A stretch of 64,000 nucleotides of DNA from CAWUKT01 sp963923035 (GTDB lineage Bacteria > Bacteroidota > Bacteroidia > J057 > JADKCL01). Where the stretch lies: NCBI GenBank assembly GCA_963923035.1, contig CAWUKT010000002.1:1-64000 (forward strand). Direction: 5' to 3'. The position numbers were made by a program, and so were the translations under genes. Below, piece after piece: positions 25,118-35,632 of this stretch. Below the pieces are notes generated by a model. It was given only the letters and a program-made list of their open reading frames with translations. It did no database searches and was not told the DNA's origin. Every line of letters starts with the position of its first letter. The first letter of the stretch is position 1.

Positions 25118-26620
25118 ATGAAAACTTGTTTACAACTCCTCATGGCCCTCCTCATGGGCACCACCTTCCTCCGGGCCCAGGGCTTCACCCCGAACGACCA
25201 ACGCATCGGCGACCTGTCCGTGAACTACGTCAATCCGGAATTTTCGCCGAGTGGCAACTATATGCTTTGGGTGGAACTGAACCTGAACAATGGCTTTACC
25301 GGCAAGGTCTGGCACTGCGGGATCGATCCGAATACCGGCGATCTGATCCCGGCGGATGGCAAGGGCTTCAGCCCTTTCACCACGAACATTTACGCCCGGC
25401 CCGCCGACTGGGGGGTCGACAACCAGGGTCCGTATTATGTCGGCGCTGATCTGGCGGGCAATGTCATGATGGTCCGGCCCACCAGTGCGACCAACGGCAA
25501 TGTCAAAAATGTCGGCTTGCCCGCGAACAACCTGCGCCGGGCATTTTACCCCCTCCAATTGCCCAACAGCAACCTCCGCTACCTCAGTTATGTCCTCAAC
25601 GACAACGTTCCCGGCTTTTCGTCCAGTACGCCCCAAAACACGAAATTCCAATTGCGGATGGTGAACCTGGACAATCCGGCATCTGATTTCCTCGTCGTCG
25701 AACAGCCGAGTACGTTTCCGGTGCCGATTCCCTTCGATGTGATCGTTCCCCGTTGGATCAAGGGCAGTCCCTTTCTGACCTTTGGCGAGCTGGACGCTGG
25801 CGGCAATGTCCAGGTGAGCGAATTCAGCTTCCTGTTTCCGCAGGCCGGCAATGTGCCGGTCACAAACGATGCTCAGGTCAAGGTCGACGGGCATCCCTAC
25901 AAAAATCCGATCAACGGAGACCAGTACTTCCTGAGCGGGATCGACGGCACGGACGAGGCGACCTTTTACAAGCGCACCGGCCATTTCAGTCCCTTCGTGG
26001 CGAACCTCACGGTCATTCCGCCGGTCCAAAACCTGACCAATCCCGCCCTGAACCAATCCCACGAGCCTTTTCTCCTCGGCCAGTTGGTCTTTTCGACTTA
26101 CCAGGTCAACAACGACGGCGGCAATTTCTTCGAGACGACCTTCAACCAACCCGGCGAAATCTGGCTGACCACTGTCAATACTCTCCAAGCCGCTCAATGG
26201 CTGCTCAGCGAGTTTGATCCGACGCTGAACGTTTCCGAACCCGAGCCCTTTGTCGGCAATGGCAAGGCCTGGGTCTACTACTCCGCCATCGAAATTGATC
26301 CCCAGACACCCTATTTGAGGCGCCAGTTCCAGTTGCACCGCTGCGAGACGCCCTACAACAATGGCGGCAGCAACAAGACCTTGGCTCTGGCCACCCAGGG
26401 GCTTGTGCTCTTCCCCAATCCGGTAAATGACCGACTGTATATTTCCCTGGAAACAAGTGAGGAGCCATTCTCAGTTGCCCTTTGGAATGTGCAGGGCCAG
26501 GAGGTCTTGAAGGCGGAAAATGTCACTGAATTAGACCTGTCGGCATTGCCGGGAGGTGTGTATATGGTGCGGGTCGGGCAGGGAAATCAGGTGTGGACGG
26601 AACGGTTGGTCAAGCGGTAG
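25118..26620 (+). CDS. Secreted protein of unknown function with T9SS sorting domain
   Basis: The ATG at 25118 gives a compact signal peptide (MKTCLQLLMALLMGTTFLRA, then Q). An in-frame ATG at 25085 would add 11 residues. The roughly 390-residue body is beta-rich and repeats WD40/TolB-like phrases (NPEFSPSGNYMLWVELN, PRWIKGSPFLTFGEL), so a beta-propeller is likely. No enzymatic motif is visible. The end (LVLFPNPVNDRLYISLETSE ... LPGGVYMVRVGQGNQ ... ERLVKR) is a T9SS type A sorting domain. It is a monocistronic gene flanked by terminators. Confidence 0.82.
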   Translation: MKTCLQLLMALLMGTTFLRAQGFTPNDQRIGDLSVNYVNPEFSPSGNYMLWVELNLNNGFTGKVWHCGIDPNTGDLIPADGKGFSPFTTNIYARPADWGVDNQGPYYVGADLAGNVMMVRPTSATNGNVKNVGLPANNLRRAFYPLQLPNSNLRYLSYVLNDNVPGFSSSTPQNTKFQLRMVNLDNPASDFLVVEQPSTFPVPIPFDVIVPRWIKGSPFLTFGELDAGGNVQVSEFSFLFPQAGNVPVTNDAQVKVDGHPYKNPINGDQYFLSGIDGTDEATFYKRTGHFSPFVANLTVIPPVQNLTNPALNQSHEPFLLGQLVFSTYQVNNDGGNFFETTFNQPGEIWLTTVNTLQAAQWLLSEFDPTLNVSEPEPFVGNGKAWVYYSAIEIDPQTPYLRRQFQLHRCETPYNNGGSNKTLALATQGLVLFPNPVNDRLYISLETSEEPFSVALWNVQGQEVLKAENVTELDLSALPGGVYMVRVGQGNQVWTERLVKR

Positions 26621-26627
26621 AAAATTG

Positions 26628-26663
26628 GACCAGCCTGTCAAGCTGATGGGCTGGTCTACTCCT
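26628..26663. terminator. Hairpin between convergent genes, probable bidirectional terminator
   Basis: GACCAGCC (26628-26635) pairs with GGCTGGTC (26649-26656). Downstream tracts are only moderately T-rich on both strands. It overlaps the stop codon of the minus-strand HNH gene. Confidence 0.45.
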
Positions 26664-27603
26664 TTAAAAATCTATTTTCCCGGTGCCAGGCCACGTAGGA
26701 AGCATTGGGAGAGTGGGATTTCCGGTTCGGGAGACGAATCTCTTTGTCTTGCAACAATTCACAATAGTTAGATTGAGGGAAATCTGTAGCAAGTCTTGGA
26801 CTTTGGATTACTCTCCACCCCTCATCAAAGGTGAAATATCCCGCGTCATAAAGTCGATGTATATCCACCCGCAACAACATCCCATTCTCCACTCTATGAG
26901 GGCCCTGACTCGCAAACTCTCTCAAATGGGCCGCCTCAAGAACCGAAATCGCTGTTTCCCCTGTCAGGGCACACCTACGCCCGTATGCACGCAGGACATT
27001 TATACGAAAGGCTGCTTGCCCCTGCCGAATCTTAATTGTGACGGGTTTTTCATAGGTATTCGGTTCCCGAAGAGGAGCCAAAGATCCATACATAGGCTCT
27101 TGTAAAATGGGGCGATTATCAATTTGCTTTTTCACCAAATCCCACAAAAGCTTTCCGTCTCCAGAATCCGTTTCCATCCCCTTCCCCTGAACGATGCTTC
27201 CGGGGAAATGGAATGGCAGTTCAATAAAATCCTGGTCTGAGAAGAATATGGGATTGTTGAGGATGATACAGCCTATGGTGGGATCGTGTTCAAAGGCAAC
27301 CCTGCTGGCCTTGCTCCTGATTTCATAGATTTTGTCCCTGAAACCTTCAAATGTTGATGCTCCATTTTCCTTGCCGAAATAGCTCCAAGCAACTGATAGA
27401 GGAAGTGCTTCAAAACCAGCAAAGAATGCGACTCCGCCAATTTTCTTAATAGGGGACTTTCTCCGAAAAAGAAATGGTTGGCCTGGTTGAAGTACTTTGA
27501 AGTTCCGGCTTCCCTGCGGGCGCCAAAAATTAACGCTCTCTGGCTGCTCTTCGCGGTGAAATTCGAACCATTCCGAATCGGTATTGCCTATGTAAAATTT
27601 CAC
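26656..27603 (-). CDS. HNH endonuclease of restriction type
   Basis: The start is set at the GTG at 27603 (VKFYIGNTDSEWFEFHREEQ), because further upstream the frame would have to read through a minus-strand terminator. The 315-residue protein has an N-terminal domain of about 190 residues typical of HNH-type restriction proteins (FWRPQGSRNFKVLQPGQPFL and KIGGVAFFAGF). The C-terminal HNH_2-type nuclease follows: RAYGRRCALTGE, LEAAHLREFA, then ENGMLLRVDIHRLYDAGYF. The metal-binding H, N and H residues are all present. The DNA is less GC-rich than the genes around it, in keeping with transfer. No methyltransferase is adjacent, so it may be a modification-dependent or solitary nuclease. Confidence 0.85.
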   Translation of the reverse strand: MKFYIGNTDSEWFEFHREEQPESVNFWRPQGSRNFKVLQPGQPFLFRRKSPIKKIGGVAFFAGFEALPLSVAWSYFGKENGASTFEGFRDKIYEIRSKASRVAFEHDPTIGCIILNNPIFFSDQDFIELPFHFPGSIVQGKGMETDSGDGKLLWDLVKKQIDNRPILQEPMYGSLAPLREPNTYEKPVTIKIRQGQAAFRINVLRAYGRRCALTGETAISVLEAAHLREFASQGPHRVENGMLLRVDIHRLYDAGYFTFDEGWRVIQSPRLATDFPQSNYCELLQDKEIRLPNRKSHSPNASYVAWHRENRFLKE

Positions 27604-27661
27604 GTTCGTTTCCCAATTTGTGTAAATATAGGGAATACAATTCGCCGATTCAGTGGCAACA

Positions 27662-27690
27662 TAAAAAGCCCGGAGGCCGAAGCCTCCGGG
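27662..27690 (-). terminator. Minus-strand rho-independent terminator upstream of the HNH gene
   Basis: On the minus strand CCCGGAGGC, loop TTCG, GCCTCCGGG is followed by CTTTTTAT. The 9-bp stem is perfect. It lies 56 bases after the small ORF at 27746-28015 and shows that a separate minus-strand transcript ends here before the HNH gene begins. Confidence 0.8.
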
Positions 27691-27745
27691 ACCTACTGCC
27701 TCTCCGACCAACCCGCGGAGAGGACACCCAGTGCAGTATTCAACA

Positions 27746-28015
27746 TCATTGCTGGGGTGGAAAGACTAAAGAATTGCGAAAAGAAGTGCTTGGGGAAATG
27801 GGTTGGTAGGGGGTCCATTGGGTGGGACCCGAAGTTGTGAGCAGGTACGTGACGGGGGAGGCTGAATGAGCATCATCCCGTTGAGAGAAGGCCAGGCAGA
27901 CAGGCTTGGCTTGACAGGGAGGGGGGTAACGTCCCGCCACTTCACGGCAGGCGAATCCCGCGACCATCGCCGCCAGCAAAAACAAGGACCCGTGGGCGAA
28001 GGCAGATTTGTACAT
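27746..28015 (-). CDS. Possible small exported protein or lipoprotein (89 residues)
   Basis: I do not recognise this ORF. It starts MYKSAFAHGSLFLLAAMVAG then FAC, which could be a signal peptide or weak lipobox. The rest is low in secondary structure and proline-rich. Support is mostly contextual: a TTTG-N17-CATCTTTG promoter-like pair upstream (28082-28110) and a strong terminator 56 bases downstream. The protein itself may be spurious even if the transcript is real; a noncoding RNA is the alternative. Confidence 0.35.
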   Translation of the reverse strand: MYKSAFAHGSLFLLAAMVAGFACREVAGRYPPPCQAKPVCLAFSQRDDAHSASPVTYLLTTSGPTQWTPYQPISPSTSFRNSLVFPPQQ

Positions 28016-28081
28016 GGTGTCGGAGTTATGGTGACTGATTGGAAGGAAAAGCCTTCCGATCCAAAAAAGTATCCGCTCTAA

Positions 28082-28110
28082 CAAAGATGGTTTGCTGAGG
28101 CTGGCCCAAA
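28082..28110 (-). promoter_or_regulatory. Candidate promoter for the small minus-strand transcript
   Basis: On the minus strand, TTTG (complement of 28107-28110) is followed after 17 bases by CATCTTTG (complement of 28082-28089), one mismatch from the TAnnTTTG consensus. It points toward the small ORF and terminator described above. Confidence 0.35.
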
Positions 28111-28263
28111 GATGCCAGCGGGTTGTCTTATTTTGGTATACGCCCTGGCGCTGCAAAAGGATCATAAAAATGTGACATTGGGTAGTTGCACCGAGGGGAT
28201 TACGTGGAACTACGTAGGAAATGGATTTCCTGCGCCAGGGGGCGATCCGGCCTGTCTGAACTC

Positions 28264-28291
28264 TTCCCGGCCCCTTGGGGAGGGCCGGGAA
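28264..28291. repeat. Perfect inverted repeat, 10-bp arms
   Basis: TTCCCGGCCC (28264-28273) and GGGCCGGGAA (28282-28291) enclose CTTGGGGA. No T tract follows on either strand, so it is not a simple terminator. Confidence 0.5.
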
Positions 28292-28423
28292 AGTGAGTAG
28301 GGAGCACCCGGTCCCGCCCCGCCAGCGCGGGCGGGAGGCGCCCAACGGCACAGACGCATTCCTTCCCCATTCGAAACCCTTACCCCACTTTGAATCCTGC
28401 GGCTAAAATTCGAATTTTCGGGC

Positions 28424-29233
28424 ATGAGTAACGAACAAAGCTATTTTGATGCGAACCGGGCCCTGTGGAATGCGAAGACGCCGGTCCACGCCCAGAGTAA
28501 ATTTTACGATGTGGAGGGGTTCAAGGCGGGCAAAACGTCGCTGAATCCGGCGGAATTGGAGGTGTTGGGAGACCTCAAGGGTAAATCGGTGCTGCACCTG
28601 CAATGCCATTTTGGGATGGATACCATGTCGTTGGCGCGGATGGGGGCCAAGGCCACGGGGCTGGACCTCTCGGATGCAGCCATTGAGAAGGCGCGGGAGC
28701 TGAATGCAGAACTGGGATTGGATGCCCGCTTCGTCCGGTCGAATGTCTATGATGCGGCGGCGGCTCTCGGTGGAGAACAATATGACCTGGTCTTTACGTC
28801 CTATGGAACGGTGGTCTGGCTGCCGGACCTGGAGCGCTGGGCCGAGGTGATTGACAACCACCTCAAACCGGGCGGACGCTTTGTCTTCGCGGAATTTCAC
28901 CCGGTCTGGGACGTCTTTGATTGGGACACGTTCGACATTTCCTACGGCTATTTCCGCACCGATACGCCCTACGAAGAGATGTCGGAGGGCACTTATACTG
29001 ACCGTGACGCGGACATCCGCCAGAAGGAATACTTCTGGATCCATCCGATCAGCGACATCATGGGTTCACTGATGGCACGGGGCCTGGTGATCCGGGACTT
29101 CCAGGAATATCCCTACTCCTATTACAATTGCTTCCCGAACATGGAGGAGATCGCGCCGGGAAAATGGGCCAATCCCAACATTGGGGACAAACTGCCGATG
29201 ATGTTTCGGTTGGTGGTGGAAAAACCGGTTTAG
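28424..29233 (+). CDS. Class I SAM-dependent methyltransferase
   Basis: The 269-residue soluble protein has the Rossmann-type methyltransferase core. Motif I is SVLHLQCHFGMDTMSLARMG (H-x-G-x-D instead of the more common GxGxG, a known variant). Acidic motif II is ATGLDLSDAAIEKA. Motif IV is YDLVFTSYGTVVWLPDLERW, followed by HLKPGGRFVFAEFHP. The pattern matches the UbiE/bacterial small-molecule methyltransferase family commonly annotated only as class I. The substrate is unknown. It is a single gene ending 4 bases inside the convergent exported-protein gene. Confidence 0.88.
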   Translation: MSNEQSYFDANRALWNAKTPVHAQSKFYDVEGFKAGKTSLNPAELEVLGDLKGKSVLHLQCHFGMDTMSLARMGAKATGLDLSDAAIEKARELNAELGLDARFVRSNVYDAAAALGGEQYDLVFTSYGTVVWLPDLERWAEVIDNHLKPGGRFVFAEFHPVWDVFDWDTFDISYGYFRTDTPYEEMSEGTYTDRDADIRQKEYFWIHPISDIMGSLMARGLVIRDFQEYPYSYYNCFPNMEEIAPGKWANPNIGDKLPMMFRLVVEKPV

Positions 29234-29556
29234 AGAGGACGGGTGAAGCGGACGATCTGCGAATCGAGCTTGTATTCGAAGAGGAAGGTATAGGATTCGC
29301 CGGGTTCGAGGTAGCTGGCCCGGAACCGCACTTCCTGCGGGCCGTCTCCGTCGATGTACTGGCCGCGCCACACGATCTGGCCGGAGCCGTCGCGGAGCAG
29401 GACCTTGGTCAGACCGGGATAGGGCGTGGTATAGGCAAATGTCAATTTCTCTCCGTCCAATTGGGCAGGTCCTACCCGAAAATCCGCCTGCTGTCCCATC
29501 AGGGCAGTTCCCAGCAGTCCGAAGACCATCAAGCAAAACAAACGCAGGTGTTTCAT
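29230..29556 (-). CDS. Small exported hypothetical protein
   Basis: The start is set at the ATG at 29556, giving MKHLRLFCLMVFGLLGTALM then GQQ, a clear signal peptide. The 108-residue precursor is a single beta-sandwich-like domain (LTFAYTTPYPGLTKVLLRDG, GQIVWRGQYIDG, GESYTFLFEYKL), reminiscent of truncated fibronectin/Ig folds. No catalytic residues are visible and there is no sorting tail. A CATCTTTG element (complement of 29580-29587) is a likely -7 box. Its function is not recognisable. Confidence 0.75.
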   Translation of the reverse strand: MKHLRLFCLMVFGLLGTALMGQQADFRVGPAQLDGEKLTFAYTTPYPGLTKVLLRDGSGQIVWRGQYIDGDGPQEVRFRASYLEPGESYTFLFEYKLDSQIVRFTRPL

Positions 29557-29684
29557 GTCGATCCTAACCAAATTCGGCGCAAAGATGGGAGTTTGCCGCC
29601 ACAGTTCGGCGGGACCAATTGTGAAATAATTTTTAAATCATCGTTTTCCCGGTGTTGCCTCCTTTTCGGACCTTCCGAATGCTG

Positions 29685-29692
29685 TACTTTTG
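29685..29692 (+). promoter_or_regulatory. -7 promoter box for cinA
   Basis: TACTTTTG matches TAnnTTTG exactly and lies 15 bases before the cinA ATG at 29708. A TTG at 29655-29657 could be part of the -33 region, although the spacing is long. The position excludes the alternative upstream start at 29690. Confidence 0.45.
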
Positions 29693-29707
29693 CCGAAAAT
29701 CGATTGC

Positions 29708-30967
29708 ATGACGGCGATAGCACTGCTCAATATTGGATCGGAGATCCTCGTTGGCCGGACGGTCAATACAAATGCCACCACCATGTCCCGCATCTTGCGG
29801 GAGGCGGGGTACCATGTGGAGACCACCATCGTGTGCCACGATACGCGGGACGAAATTCTCGGCTGGCTGGATAGCCTGTTCGAACAGCACGACGTCGTCC
29901 TGATGACCGGAGGGCTCGGCCCGACGAAAGATGACATTACCAAGAAGGTCCTGCAGGAGCGGTTCGGGGGGGAAATGGAAATTCATGCGCCTACCCTGGC
30001 TCAGATTGAGAGCTATCTATCCCGCCGCGGGCGCCCTTTGTTGGAACGCAATCGCCAGCAAGCCCTGGTCCCGACTTCCTGCGAAGTCCTCATGAACTAC
30101 TACGGTTCGGCTCCGGGAATGGCCTTTCAGGATGGCTCCAAGGCCGCCATTTCCATGCCCGGCGTCCCCTTCGAAATGGAACATTTGCTCCGCGAACAGG
30201 CCCTCCCCTGGCTGAAACGGCATTTTCCGATCCTTCCCATGCATACCCGTATCATCCGCACGGCCGGCATCCCCGAGTCGCGCATCGCGGAACGCATGGA
30301 GGAGCTGGAGCCCAATTTTCCACCTGAACTTCAGATCGCTTACCTGCCGTCGTACGACGGCACCAAGATCGAGCTGCGCCTCAAGGGCGAAAGCCACAAT
30401 GCCCAGTTCATCGAGGCGACCATCGGCCAGGCGCAATCGCAGATTGCGGACATGTTCCAGAAGTATACCTACGCGCTCGAGGACAAGACGCCCGACCAAC
30501 TGCTGGCCGAATACCTGAAGTCAACGGACACGACCATGGCGACGGCCGAAAGTTGCACCGGAGGGGCAATTGCTGCCCGTATGACCGAACATTCGGGGAT
30601 TTCTTCGGTTTTCAAAGGTGGAATTGTGGCCTATATGCGGTCCATCAAGGAGTCGGTCCTGCAGGTCGCACCGGCCACCATTGACACGCATGGCATCGTC
30701 TCGGAGGCGGTGGCGTTGGAAATGGCGCGGGGAGCACAAAAATTGCTGGACAGCGATTTTGCCGTGGCGACGACAGGTATTGCGGAGGCAGCCCCCGGAG
30801 CGTCGGCGCCCGATGAGATTACGCAGGTTTGGATCGGATATGCAGATCGGAAAAAAGAAGCCGCGATCCATGTAAAGCTCTTCCGGGAACGTCAGCAGAA
30901 CATCAAAGTGGCCACCAATGCGGCTATTTTATTTGCTTTGCGGCAGTTGACTACCCCAAAAGAATAA
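29708..30967 (+). CDS. cinA: CinA-family protein (nicotinamide-nucleotide amidohydrolase / competence-damage protein)
   Basis: The 419-residue protein has the full two-domain CinA layout. Residues about 1-170 form the molybdopterin-binding-like (COG1058) domain: MTAIALLNIGSEILVGRTVN, VVLMTGGLGPTKDDITKKVL, and AISMPGVPFEME. Residues about 260-415 form the C-terminal PncC-type deamidase domain: TMATAESCTGGAIAARMTEH, with the active-site Ser in ESCTGG, and VATTGIAEAAPGAS. The enzyme recycles NMN to nicotinate mononucleotide and can act as an ADP-ribose pyrophosphatase. The start at 29708 fits the family N-terminus and the upstream promoter box. Confidence 0.95.
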   Translation: MTAIALLNIGSEILVGRTVNTNATTMSRILREAGYHVETTIVCHDTRDEILGWLDSLFEQHDVVLMTGGLGPTKDDITKKVLQERFGGEMEIHAPTLAQIESYLSRRGRPLLERNRQQALVPTSCEVLMNYYGSAPGMAFQDGSKAAISMPGVPFEMEHLLREQALPWLKRHFPILPMHTRIIRTAGIPESRIAERMEELEPNFPPELQIAYLPSYDGTKIELRLKGESHNAQFIEATIGQAQSQIADMFQKYTYALEDKTPDQLLAEYLKSTDTTMATAESCTGGAIAARMTEHSGISSVFKGGIVAYMRSIKESVLQVAPATIDTHGIVSEAVALEMARGAQKLLDSDFAVATTGIAEAAPGASAPDEITQVWIGYADRKKEAAIHVKLFRERQQNIKVATNAAILFALRQLTTPKE

Positions 30968-30987
30968 TGGCGGACGGGCAATGGCAG

Positions 30988-31021
30988 TTGCCCGCCTCCC
31001 AAAAAAATTGACTATTTTCGC
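30988..31021 (+). promoter_or_regulatory. Candidate promoter for the E2 gene
   Basis: TTG (30988-30990) and TATTTTCGC (31013-31021) are 22 bases apart and resemble the -33/-7 elements of this phylum (one mismatch in TAnnTTTG). The start codon is 40 bases downstream. A CGGGCAA/TTGCCCG hairpin (30975-30994) overlaps the -33 element. Confidence 0.4.
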
Positions 31022-31060
31022 GCTTGTGATCATTCAAATTGGAACAACGAAACAATTAAT

Positions 31061-32452
31061 ATGGCTAGAGTAGAGCTGGTTATGCCCAAAATGGGCGAAA
31101 GTATCATTGAGGCGACGATTCTGGACTGGACGGTCGAGGTCGGTGGCGAGGTGGAACAAGACGAACCGGTCCTGGAGATTGCCACGGATAAGGTGGACTC
31201 GGAAGTCCCCTCTCCGATCGATGGCGTCCTGGTCGAACAACTCTTCAACAAAGGTGATGTCGTCCCGGTCGGCGAGGTCATTGCGATTCTGGAAACAGAA
31301 GCTGAGGGCGGCGATGATGCCCCCGCGGCCACGGGTGGCGACGAGAAGGTGGCAGCCTCTCCCGTCGTTGAAACCACGGTCAGCAGCAATGGCAACGGCC
31401 ACCATACGCCTGCTCCCGTGCTGGAGCCCGTGGGTGCGCAGGTCGGCGGCCCCCTCAAGAGCCGCGAAGGCAGTAATTTCTATTCCCCCCTCGTCCTGAA
31501 CATCGCCCGCACGGAAGGTGTCTCGATGGTGGAACTGGAAGGCCTTACCGGTAGCGGACGCAACGGACGCGTCACCAAAAAAGATATCCTGGCCTATGTC
31601 AAGGGCCCCCGGGAAGTCCCGGCGGTCAAGGAGGCCGCTCCGGTGCAAAAGAAAGCCCCGGCGCAAAAAGCCGCTCCGGCCGCAGCTGCGGCCCCGGTCG
31701 GCGACTACCACATGGTCAAAAACCGCACCTTCTCCCACTCCGGCAACGTGGAAATCCAGGAGATGGACCGGATGCGGAAGATGATTGCCGAAAACATGGT
31801 CTATTCCAAGCATGTTTCGGCCCACGTCACTTCCTTCGTCGAAGCCGACCTCACCAACGTGGTGCTCTGGCGCAAAAAGAACAAAGTGGCTTTCCAGGAG
31901 AAATACGGCGAAAAGCTCACCTTTACGCCCATTTTTGTCATGGCCATTGCCCAGGCTCTCCGCGAACATCCCCGCATCAATGTCTCGGTCGACGGCGATA
32001 AGCTCGTCGTCAAGAAGGACATCAATGTTGGTATCGCTGTGGCCCTGCCGGACGACAACCTGATCGTGCCCGTGATCCGCCACGCGGACCGCCTCAACCT
32101 CGTCGGCCTCGCGGCCGCCGTGAACGACCTGGCCAGCCGGGCCCGCATCAACAAGCTGAAGCTGGAAGAGCTCGAAGGCGGCACCTATACCATGTCGAAT
32201 GTCGGTACGTTCGGCAATGTCATGGGCACGCCGATCATCATGCAGCCCCAGGTCGCCATCATGGCGACGGGTGCCATCCGCAAGAAACCGGCCGTGATCG
32301 AAACCGAAGCCGGTGACTTCATTGGGGTGCGCCACATGATGTTCCTGTCCCACAGCTACGACCACCGGGTCGTGGACGGTGCCCTCGGCGGACGCTTTGT
32401 CAAGCGTGTCGCGGATATCCTCGAATCCTGGGACATGAATACGTCCGTTTAA
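31061..32452 (+). CDS. 2-oxoacid dehydrogenase E2 subunit (dihydrolipoamide acyltransferase)
   Basis: The 463-residue protein transfers acyl groups from a lipoyl arm to CoA in a pyruvate or branched-chain 2-oxoacid dehydrogenase complex. Its order is: lipoyl domain (residues about 1-78, lipoylated Lys in EIATDKVDSEVPSP); Ala/Pro-rich linker; peripheral-subunit-binding domain (residues about 140-177, SPLVLNIARTEGVSMVELEG and NGRVTKKDI); a second flexible linker; and the catalytic trimer domain with the HxxxD motif SHSYDHRVVDGALGGRF near the end. All key residues are present. It is a single gene with its own promoter and terminator; the E1 and E3 genes are not in the window, so the substrate cannot be fixed. 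Confidence 0.94.
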   Translation: MARVELVMPKMGESIIEATILDWTVEVGGEVEQDEPVLEIATDKVDSEVPSPIDGVLVEQLFNKGDVVPVGEVIAILETEAEGGDDAPAATGGDEKVAASPVVETTVSSNGNGHHTPAPVLEPVGAQVGGPLKSREGSNFYSPLVLNIARTEGVSMVELEGLTGSGRNGRVTKKDILAYVKGPREVPAVKEAAPVQKKAPAQKAAPAAAAAPVGDYHMVKNRTFSHSGNVEIQEMDRMRKMIAENMVYSKHVSAHVTSFVEADLTNVVLWRKKNKVAFQEKYGEKLTFTPIFVMAIAQALREHPRINVSVDGDKLVVKKDINVGIAVALPDDNLIVPVIRHADRLNLVGLAAAVNDLASRARINKLKLEELEGGTYTMSNVGTFGNVMGTPIIMQPQVAIMATGAIRKKPAVIETEAGDFIGVRHMMFLSHSYDHRVVDGALGGRFVKRVADILESWDMNTSV

Positions 32453-32476
32453 GGCTTCAAATCTGAATGAAATTCC

Positions 32477-32505
32477 ATCCCGTGCTTCGGCACGGGATTT
32501 TTTTT
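32477..32505 (+). terminator. Rho-independent terminator after the E2 gene
   Basis: ATCCCGTGC (32477-32485), loop TTCG, GCACGGGAT (32490-32498), followed by a run of T. This is a textbook hairpin with a stable tetraloop. Confidence 0.9.
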
Positions 32506-32564
32506 ATGCCTGCACCCTTCGTCTCCCCACTTTGGGAAGTGGCGAAAAAACCGGAAATTTCCCC

Positions 32565-34892
<2,328 letters not shown>

Positions 34893-34953
34893 TCCTCCCC
34901 AATTATTTTCATTTCTCCCCTCCTTATTCGCACGGCAATCCCATCAATTCTAT

Positions 34954-34961
34954 TACCTTTG
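34954..34961 (+). promoter_or_regulatory. -7 promoter box
   Basis: TACCTTTG matches TAnnTTTG exactly. It lies 183 bases before the membrane-protein gene at 35144, which would give it a long leader. No clear -33 element is visible, so the assignment is moderate. The rest of the 250-base intergenic region shows nothing else I can support. Confidence 0.4.
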
Positions 34962-35143
34962 TGGTACCCTAAGAACGTTTTCGAAGTGTGTAACACTGTT
35001 TATTTGCCTTTTATTTACCGCTAATTATCAACCATTTAGCTTCCTTTCCTTGGGTAAAACCCCGAGGTCTACGATGACTAAATCGGTCGGTGTAGTTGAA
35101 TTGGCGTGCTGAATTTTCAATTGATTCGCTGAAGCATTGATCC

Positions 35144-35632
35144 ATGTACGAGAATAAGCTCCAAGATGATCCCTATGGGACTCCCGCTCAGCGGGGACCG
35201 GATGTGTCCTCGCTCGGGTTCATTGTGAACTTACTTTTCATTGCCGCGGTGATCGCGGTGGGGGTTCTCAAATGGGAACAGGATTGGGCGTGGTACAAAA
35301 ACCAATTGGTCATTTACCATTCAGTGCAGGATGGGGTGGCTCCGGAAGACATGCCCAAGCAGTACATGGCAGCCCAATTGAACGATCAGATGAAGTACAA
35401 GGGCGTCAGTCAGGAAACCTTTTTCTTCGACAAATGGGGTCCACTCATTCCCGGCTATGTCCTTGCCCTGTTGGTCCCGTTCGTGCTGGGCCTGATCCGA
35501 TTGCGTCGCCCTCCCGGTCAACGCATGCGCTGGTGGTACGTGGTCTTTTTCAGCCTGTTTTGTTTGTATGGAGGGTTCTTTGTCGCGTACTACTTCGGCT
35601 ACCTCGGCCCCTGGATCGCCCCGGCAATCTGA
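35144..35632 (+). CDS. Small polytopic membrane protein of unknown function
   Basis: The 162-residue protein has three hydrophobic helices (about residues 25-43 FIVNLLFIAAVIAVGVLKW, 100-118 LIPGYVLALLVPFVLGLI and 130-152 WWYVVFFSLFCLYGGFFVAY). Between the first two lies a soluble loop of about 55 residues (QLVIYHSVQDGVAPEDMPKQ). I do not recognise the family. Its 3' end overlaps the convergent FMN reductase gene by 34 bases. Confidence 0.75.
   Translation: MYENKLQDDPYGTPAQRGPDVSSLGFIVNLLFIAAVIAVGVLKWEQDWAWYKNQLVIYHSVQDGVAPEDMPKQYMAAQLNDQMKYKGVSQETFFFDKWGPLIPGYVLALLVPFVLGLIRLRRPPGQRMRWWYVVFFSLFCLYGGFFVAYYFGYLGPWIAPAI

Larger units (their letters stand above)
28016..28423. other. Intergenic region with hairpins and no supported gene
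   Basis: The region holds a minus-strand promoter candidate and two GC-rich inverted repeats. One is TTCCCGGCCC/GGGCCGGGAA (28264-28291). The other is a CCCGCC/GGCGGG-type hairpin near 28315-28335. Open frames here have no protein-like features. A TAAAATTCG element near 28404 may be the -7 box of the following methyltransferase gene. Confidence 0.5.

Noticed and set aside
27604..27711. Extended N-terminus of the HNH nuclease
   Set aside because: It would need translation through a strong minus-strand terminator (27662-27690). A GTG at 27603 matches the start of the domain.
28264..28335. CRISPR or REP array in the GC-rich hairpins upstream of the methyltransferase
   Set aside because: Only two unrelated hairpins are present, with no regular spacing or repeated unit.
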